From positions 310,001 to 374,000 of the forward strand of contig JAGTXO010000001.1 in the NCBI GenBank assembly GCA_019448385.1: DNA of 64,000 nucleotides. The letters run 5' to 3'. The translations under genes were made by a program, and so were the position numbers. The notes under the pieces are model-generated. The model saw only the letters and a program-made list of their open reading frames with translations, was not told the origin of the DNA and made no database searches. The DNA comes from Diacronema lutheri (lineage: Eukaryota > Haptophyta > Pavlovophyceae > Pavlovales > Pavlovaceae). The first letter of the stretch is position 1. Every line of letters begins with the position of its first letter. This document shows, in pieces, positions 60,202 to 64,000 of the stretch.

Positions 60202-62058
60202 ATGCGGCGCTCGGCCGCGGGGTGGCTTGCGCTCGTGGTGCTGCTCGCGGCGGAGGGGGCGGTGCCATCCCTGCCAAACGGGTGGAGCCGGCTATCGCGG
60301 ATGCACACGCCCGTCACGCCGCTGCTTGCCGGTCCGCGGGCCGCGCATGTGGCGATCAGCGCGGTCACGTCCCCCGACGTTCACGCGCCAACTGCGAACG
60401 GCGCGACTCGCCCGGCGCAGCTGGGCGAGCGGCCGTGCGAGGCGCCTCGGGCAATGCCGAATGTGCCGCCTTTGATCGCGAGCGGCGTGCCGCTCACGCG
60501 TTCGCTCATCTCTTCGCTCCTCGAGTGCGACCTATCGGTTGACGGCGAGGACCTGATGTGCGGCCCGCGGCTCGGCGCGGGCGGCGTCATCCACGCCAAC
60601 CTTCCGCTGCTCAACAGCGCGCAAGAGGTGACGCTGTCGCACTTTGCGCACCTCTTCTTCAACATCTCCTCCGTGCGTGACCAGCTCAGCGGCGCGGGCG
60701 CCAGCGCGCCCAGCTACCACGCGGTCTTTGAGGCGATGGGGTACGTGGGCAACGTGCGCGAGGAGGTGAGCGCGATCGAGCTGCAGCTGCTCGAGGCGCG
60801 CTCGCGCGGGGCGTACGGCAAGATGTTCCGGCACAACCTCGGGCTCATCCACCAGGAGCTCAACAAGCACAAGACGAGCACCGCGCTCGAGCGCGCAGAC
60901 ATGTGGCAGGAGGGAACGCTTGGCCTTCTCCGCGCCATCCAGTGAGACGCGCGTGCCCCGCGCGGCGGCGGCGGCGGCGCGGCCGCGCGGCGGCAGCCGC
61001 CAGGCGCGCCGGCGCGGGCTGTGAGAGCCTTTGCGCGCGCGAGATTGGCGCTGCGCTTCTCCCACGCTCGCGCGCCTCCCGGCGCACGGCGCGGCCGACC
61101 AACCAGACTTGCCGGACCAACCCACCGGACTCGCTGGACTCACCGCCCGCCGCGCGCCCCGCCTCCGCCTTCGCGCGCGCAGGCTCTTCGACCCAGGACG
61201 CAAGGTGCGCTTCTCGACGTACGCGTGCTGGCACATCCGCGCGCACATCCTGCACGCCTTCCGCGACAAGTCACACATGCTTAGGCTGCCGCAGCCGCTG
61301 CAAGACGACATGAAGCAATTGCGCAAGGTGCGCGCGCGCAGCGTGGCGCGCGCGGTGTGCGCCGAGGGGCGCATGCTGCTTGGCCGCCCGTGGTCGCTCC
61401 GCCACGCACTCTCCGCCCATGCGCCTCGCCGCGCCCGCCGCCCGCCTCGCCGCCCGCGCTCCGCCCCATCGGCCGCGCGCAGGCGACGGCGCACTTGACG
61501 ATGGAGCACGATGGCCGCAGGCCGTCGGCAACGCTGCTCGGCGAGACGCTCGACTGGCCCGAGAGCAGGGTGCTGCGCACGCTGCAGGGCTTCTCGCGCT
61601 CGACCGTGCTCGCGCTCGTCCCGCACCGCTCGGAGGACACGCGCACAGGCACGTGGCAGCATGGCGGCGTCCCGGCGGACTCGATCTTGAGCGCGGCGCA
61701 TGGGATCGGCGACGCCGAGGCGAGCATCCTCAAGGAGCAGTTCCGCAATTCAGTGCGCAAGGTGCAGGAGGGGCGCGAGCCGGAGCACGCCAAGATGCTC
61801 GCGCTGCGCTACGGCCTGTACGACGGCGTCGAGTGGTCGACCAAGCAAATTGCCGAGCGGTTCCAGGTGACCTCACAGGTCGTCTACAAGATCTTGCGCA
61901 AGGAGGTCAAGTACCTGCAGGCGCGCCACCAGGACTTCACCTCGTTTGCGCACGTGGAGGGCCGCGAAGTCGCCGTGGTGAGGAGACGGGCCGGGCCCGT
62001 GCGCACCGCTGCGCGCCTAAGCCTGCGCACGTCGACGCGCGGCGCTGGCGGCGAATGA
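60202..62058 (+). CDS. Plastid sigma-70 factor
   Basis: Three exons (60202-60941, 61183-61327, 61483-62058; donors GTGAGA and GTGCGC) give about 486 residues. A signal peptide (MRRSAAGWLALVVLLAAEGA) and Ser/Thr-rich region suit import to a secondary plastid. Sigma region 2 is RADMWQEGTLGLLRAIQ, which continues after splicing with LFDPGRKVRFSTYACWHIRA, then HILHAFRDKSHMLRLPQPL. This covers the DNA-melting and -10 recognition helices. Region 3 contains TLLGETLDWPESRVLRTL. Region 4, with the helix-turn-helix for the -35 element, is DGVEWSTKQIAERFQVTSQ then VVYKILRKEVKYL. Such factors direct the plastid-encoded RNA polymerase. The C-terminal Arg-rich extension is unusual. Confidence 0.87.
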
Positions 62059-62260
62059 GGCGCACGCAGCTCGTCCGCCGCCCTACATCCGCCCTAAATA
62101 TTCCATTTTTGCTCTCCTCAGTCCTCCCTCCTCTCCTTCGACCTGAAGCGTCGGAAGCTATGCGCGCGCCTTGCGCGCCTCGACGAGAGCACGCTCTGCG
62201 AGCCTTCTCCTTCGACGGCACAGCTCTTAGAGCCCGCTCGCGAGTCGCGCGGGGCGCGCA

Positions 62261-62551
62261 TCACTTCCGACCTGGTCTTTGCAGGCCCAGGGCTATTTTC
62301 CTCTGCTCCACCTCAAACATGCGCAGCAGCGTCGCGAGGCCTTGCACCGGGTCGGCGGGCCGCTGCGCCGCGAGCTTCTCAAGCGCCCACTCGAGGGCAG
62401 GAGCCACGCGAACGTCGACGACCGCGGGCGCGTCGATGAAATGGAGGCGGTGCAGCACGGTGTTATTTGCTACCTCGAGCACCTTGACCGCCTCGAGCCT
62501 CGCCGCCTGCGCTCTTGCCGCGGCCACCCCAGCGTCGGCGCGCGTGCTCAT
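62261..62551 (-). CDS. Dpy-30-motif protein
   Basis: A 96-residue intronless protein starting MSTRADAGVAAARAQAARLE. Its centre, DVRVAPALEWALEKLAAQRP then ADPVQGLATLLRMFE, resembles the Dpy-30 motif: a first helix ending near a V-x-P-L, an L-A-x-x-R-P-x-D-P turn and a second helix L-A-x-x-L. Dpy-30 motifs dimerise and dock Ash2L in H3K4 methyltransferase complexes, or radial-spoke and calcium-binding partners in cilia. Which role applies is unknown. The frame opens further upstream (to 62677), but that part is not conserved-looking. The motif identification is moderate. Confidence 0.65.
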   Translation of the reverse strand: MSTRADAGVAAARAQAARLEAVKVLEVANNTVLHRLHFIDAPAVVDVRVAPALEWALEKLAAQRPADPVQGLATLLRMFEVEQRKIALGLQRPGRK

Positions 62552-62897
62552 GGCACCGTGTAACGCCAACGTTAGAAAAGCCGAAGAAACCCCGATTTTA
62601 AAACACGCACGCGCAACGGTGAGTCGGTGACTCGCGCCCATTCGCGCAACCCCCGCAAGGCCACAGCCATGAACCATCACGAGTTCACGGCAACAACGGT
62701 TGGGACCAACAGTGCTGTCCCGCGCTTCGCTTCGTCACGGGCGTCAGCATCGGCCAGGTCAGTCCAAGACGGGACGGGAGAAGAAAGTGCGTATATCCTG
62801 CGCGGGCGGACCGGCGGAGGCCGAGGGCGGCGGCAGCGGCGGCGGCGGCGGCGCGCACGCGCGCGCGCGCGCCCGCCGCGCTCGACTGGCTCGGCGC
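62552..62897. other. Spacer between Dpy-30-motif and methyltransferase genes
   Basis: A 346-bp stretch with no convincing gene. It contains a CG-rich simple-sequence tract around 62820-62885 (GGCGGC and CGCG runs), which lies just past the 3' end of the minus-strand methyltransferase gene. The rest may be the promoter of the Dpy-30-motif gene. Confidence 0.45.
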
Positions 62898-64000
62898 TCA
62901 CGGCTTGGTCCAGACCATCATGAGCGCACCGTCGACGATGCCGAGGCGGCCGGCGTTGGTGAAGTCGGTGGTCGGGTGGATGATGCACGCCTCGAAGAAC
63001 TCGAAGAAGCTCTTCGGCAGGATGCGCACCGTCTCGGCGAGCTTCACCGCGTTGAGCACGAGCGGCGACGAGAGCACGTCGTGGATATAGGTCCGCTCGA
63101 AGCACGAGTACCAAGGCTGCGCGGGCGGCTTGCACAGGTCGACCTCAGAGTGCGGGACGAGGCCGGCTTTCCGCGCGGCGTCGCGGAAGTTGTGCGCGTG
63201 CCACAGCGGCGGCATGCACGTCGAGTGCGAGATGTTGTCGACGTAGTACTTGTGCGTCTTGTTCGTCGGGTCGTACTTGTCGGTCACGATGATCTCGTAC
63301 GAGACGAGCCGGCCGCCCGGCTTGAGCACGCGCGCGGCCTCGGAGATGGCGGTCTCGAGGTCGGCGGAGTATTTGAGGCAGTACACGCCGAACACCTTGT
63401 CAAACGAGGCGTCGGGAAAGGGCATCTTGTGGTAGTTGCCCTGCACGATCACGCACCTGTCCTGCAGGCCCGCCTTGTGGATCCGCTCGTTCCCGCCGAC
63501 AATCTCCGCGTTGCTCATCGTCAGGCCGGTGACGCTCGCGCCGGAAATCTTGGCGACCTGGCGACCGATCTCACCAAAGCCGCAGCCAAACTCGAGGATC
63601 TTCTGCCCCGGCTTCGCGTCGAGGTGGTTGACCATCGTGCAGTGGAACTGGTCGTGGCTCTCCTTGCGCGACACGCCCTCCGCCATCGGCACAAAGTGCC
63701 AGAATGGCCCGCTCGTCAAGGTGATCACCTCGGACATGACCTCGTAATAGTTGCACACGCCCGTGCAGTAGTCGCCCGTCTTCTGCCCCACCGCGAGTGC
63801 GGCCTTGTGGCTCTTCATGAAGTGCTCAAAGTCAAAGTTGCGGTAGTTCCACAGGAACGTGAAGAGCGAGGTGACGCTCTGGTCGTCGGCCGCGCCAAAG
63901 ATAAACTTGAGCGGCTTGAGCAGTGGGCCCACCACCGGCACGGCGCACGCAACGTCGAGCGCGGTGCCGAGCACCGTGCCCACGAGCGAGAGGATCGACG
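62898..64000 (-). CDS. Sterol C-24 methyltransferase-like SAM enzyme (5' end missing)
   Basis: The frame runs off the right edge, so the N-terminus and start codon are outside the window; 367 codons including the stop are present. The N-terminal part has hydrophobic LDVACAVPVVGPLLKPL, then QSVTSLFTFLWNYRNFDFEH. YYEVMSEVITLTSGPFWHFV resembles the sterol-binding region I (Y-E-x-G-W-G-x-S-F-H-F) in degraded form. SAM binding is KILEFGCGFGEIGRQVAKIS, followed by GASVTGLTMSNAEI and MPFPDASFDKVFGVYCLKY. It ends with ILPKSFFEFFEACIIHPTTD. The layout fits ERG6/SMT1-type sterol methyltransferases, which alkylate sterol side chains; a substrate change is possible since region I diverges. Confidence 0.83.
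   Translation of the reverse strand, partial: SILSLVGTVLGTALDVACAVPVVGPLLKPLKFIFGAADDQSVTSLFTFLWNYRNFDFEHFMKSHKAALAVGQKTGDYCTGVCNYYEVMSEVITLTSGPFWHFVPMAEGVSRKESHDQFHCTMVNHLDAKPGQKILEFGCGFGEIGRQVAKISGASVTGLTMSNAEIVGGNERIHKAGLQDRCVIVQGNYHKMPFPDASFDKVFGVYCLKYSADLETAISEAARVLKPGGRLVSYEIIVTDKYDPTNKTHKYYVDNISHSTCMPPLWHAHNFRDAARKAGLVPHSEVDLCKPPAQPWYSCFERTYIHDVLSSPLVLNAVKLAETVRILPKSFFEFFEACIIHPTTDFTNAGRLGIVDGALMMVWTKP

Noticed and set aside
1-64000. Bacterial-style operons, CRISPR arrays, insertion sequences or prophage
   Set aside because: Introns and targeting peptides show nuclear eukaryotic DNA. No spaced direct repeats, transposase or integrase was seen, and no terminal inverted repeats were noted.

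Overview
The window is nuclear DNA from a eukaryotic alga: strongly GC-rich, gene-dense, with short introns (about 95-350 bp). Many products carry N-terminal targeting sequences for a secondary plastid (signal peptide plus transit-like region, or a twin-arginine lumen signal). A nuclear-encoded plastid sigma factor, SufD, ClpS, CCB1, YbaB, DUF1499 and phosphoglycolate phosphatase point to a photosynthetic organism. GC content, compactness, GC-AG introns and 5' splice sites of the form GTNCGC would suit a haptophyte, perhaps a pavlovophyte. That assignment is inference.

Layout. 0-6.5 kb: SRA-domain protein, CHORD protein, plastid YbaB, Ala-rich coiled-coil protein, Cys-rich lumen protein. 6.7-13 kb: J-domain/UIM chaperone, 2OG-Fe(II) oxygenase, CCB1, SufD, LEA-like protein. 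13.3-22.6 kb: C2C2 zinc protein, divergent SF2 helicase, an unrecognised plastid-type protein, importin-9-like karyopherin. 22.7-28.3 kb: EF-hand/MAP-kinase fusion, PPTC7-like phosphatase, MGRN1/LOG2-type RING ligase, broken F-box/ankyrin gene. 28.6-40.7 kb: SUV39-type SET methyltransferase, MFS transporter, CCDC12/cwf18 splicing factor, AP-4 accessory protein tepsin, Cys-rich membrane protein, DUF1499 protein, ClpS, ERO1, ribosomal protein bL33. 40.7-55.6 kb: PTEN pseudogene, large membrane protein with a kinase-like C-terminus, METTL17/Rsm22, coiled-coil protein, very large ABCG transporter. 55.7-64 kb: erythromycin-esterase family protein, PROPPIN/WIPI, phosphoglycolate phosphatase, plastid sigma factor, Dpy-30-motif protein, and a sterol-methyltransferase-like gene running off the right edge.

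The genes are mostly unrelated housekeeping functions. Loose groupings are plastid biogenesis (YbaB, SufD, CCB1, ClpS, sigma factor), chromatin marks (SRA and SUV39-type SET) and the endomembrane/autophagy system (tepsin, ERO1, WIPI). Genes tend to alternate as divergent and convergent pairs. Several divergent pairs have start codons only 25-75 bp apart, implying shared bidirectional promoters. Exon boundaries were placed by hand from reading-frame continuity, protein-family continuity and GT/GC-AG signals, without transcript evidence. The notable items are a PTEN pseudogene with two in-frame stops and a deleted catalytic core, a tepsin whose AP-4-binding motifs are duplicated, an EF-hand/MAPK fusion with a TNY activation loop, a divergent helicase with a DEPT box, long poly-C runs inside introns upstream of 3' splice sites, and GC-AG introns.
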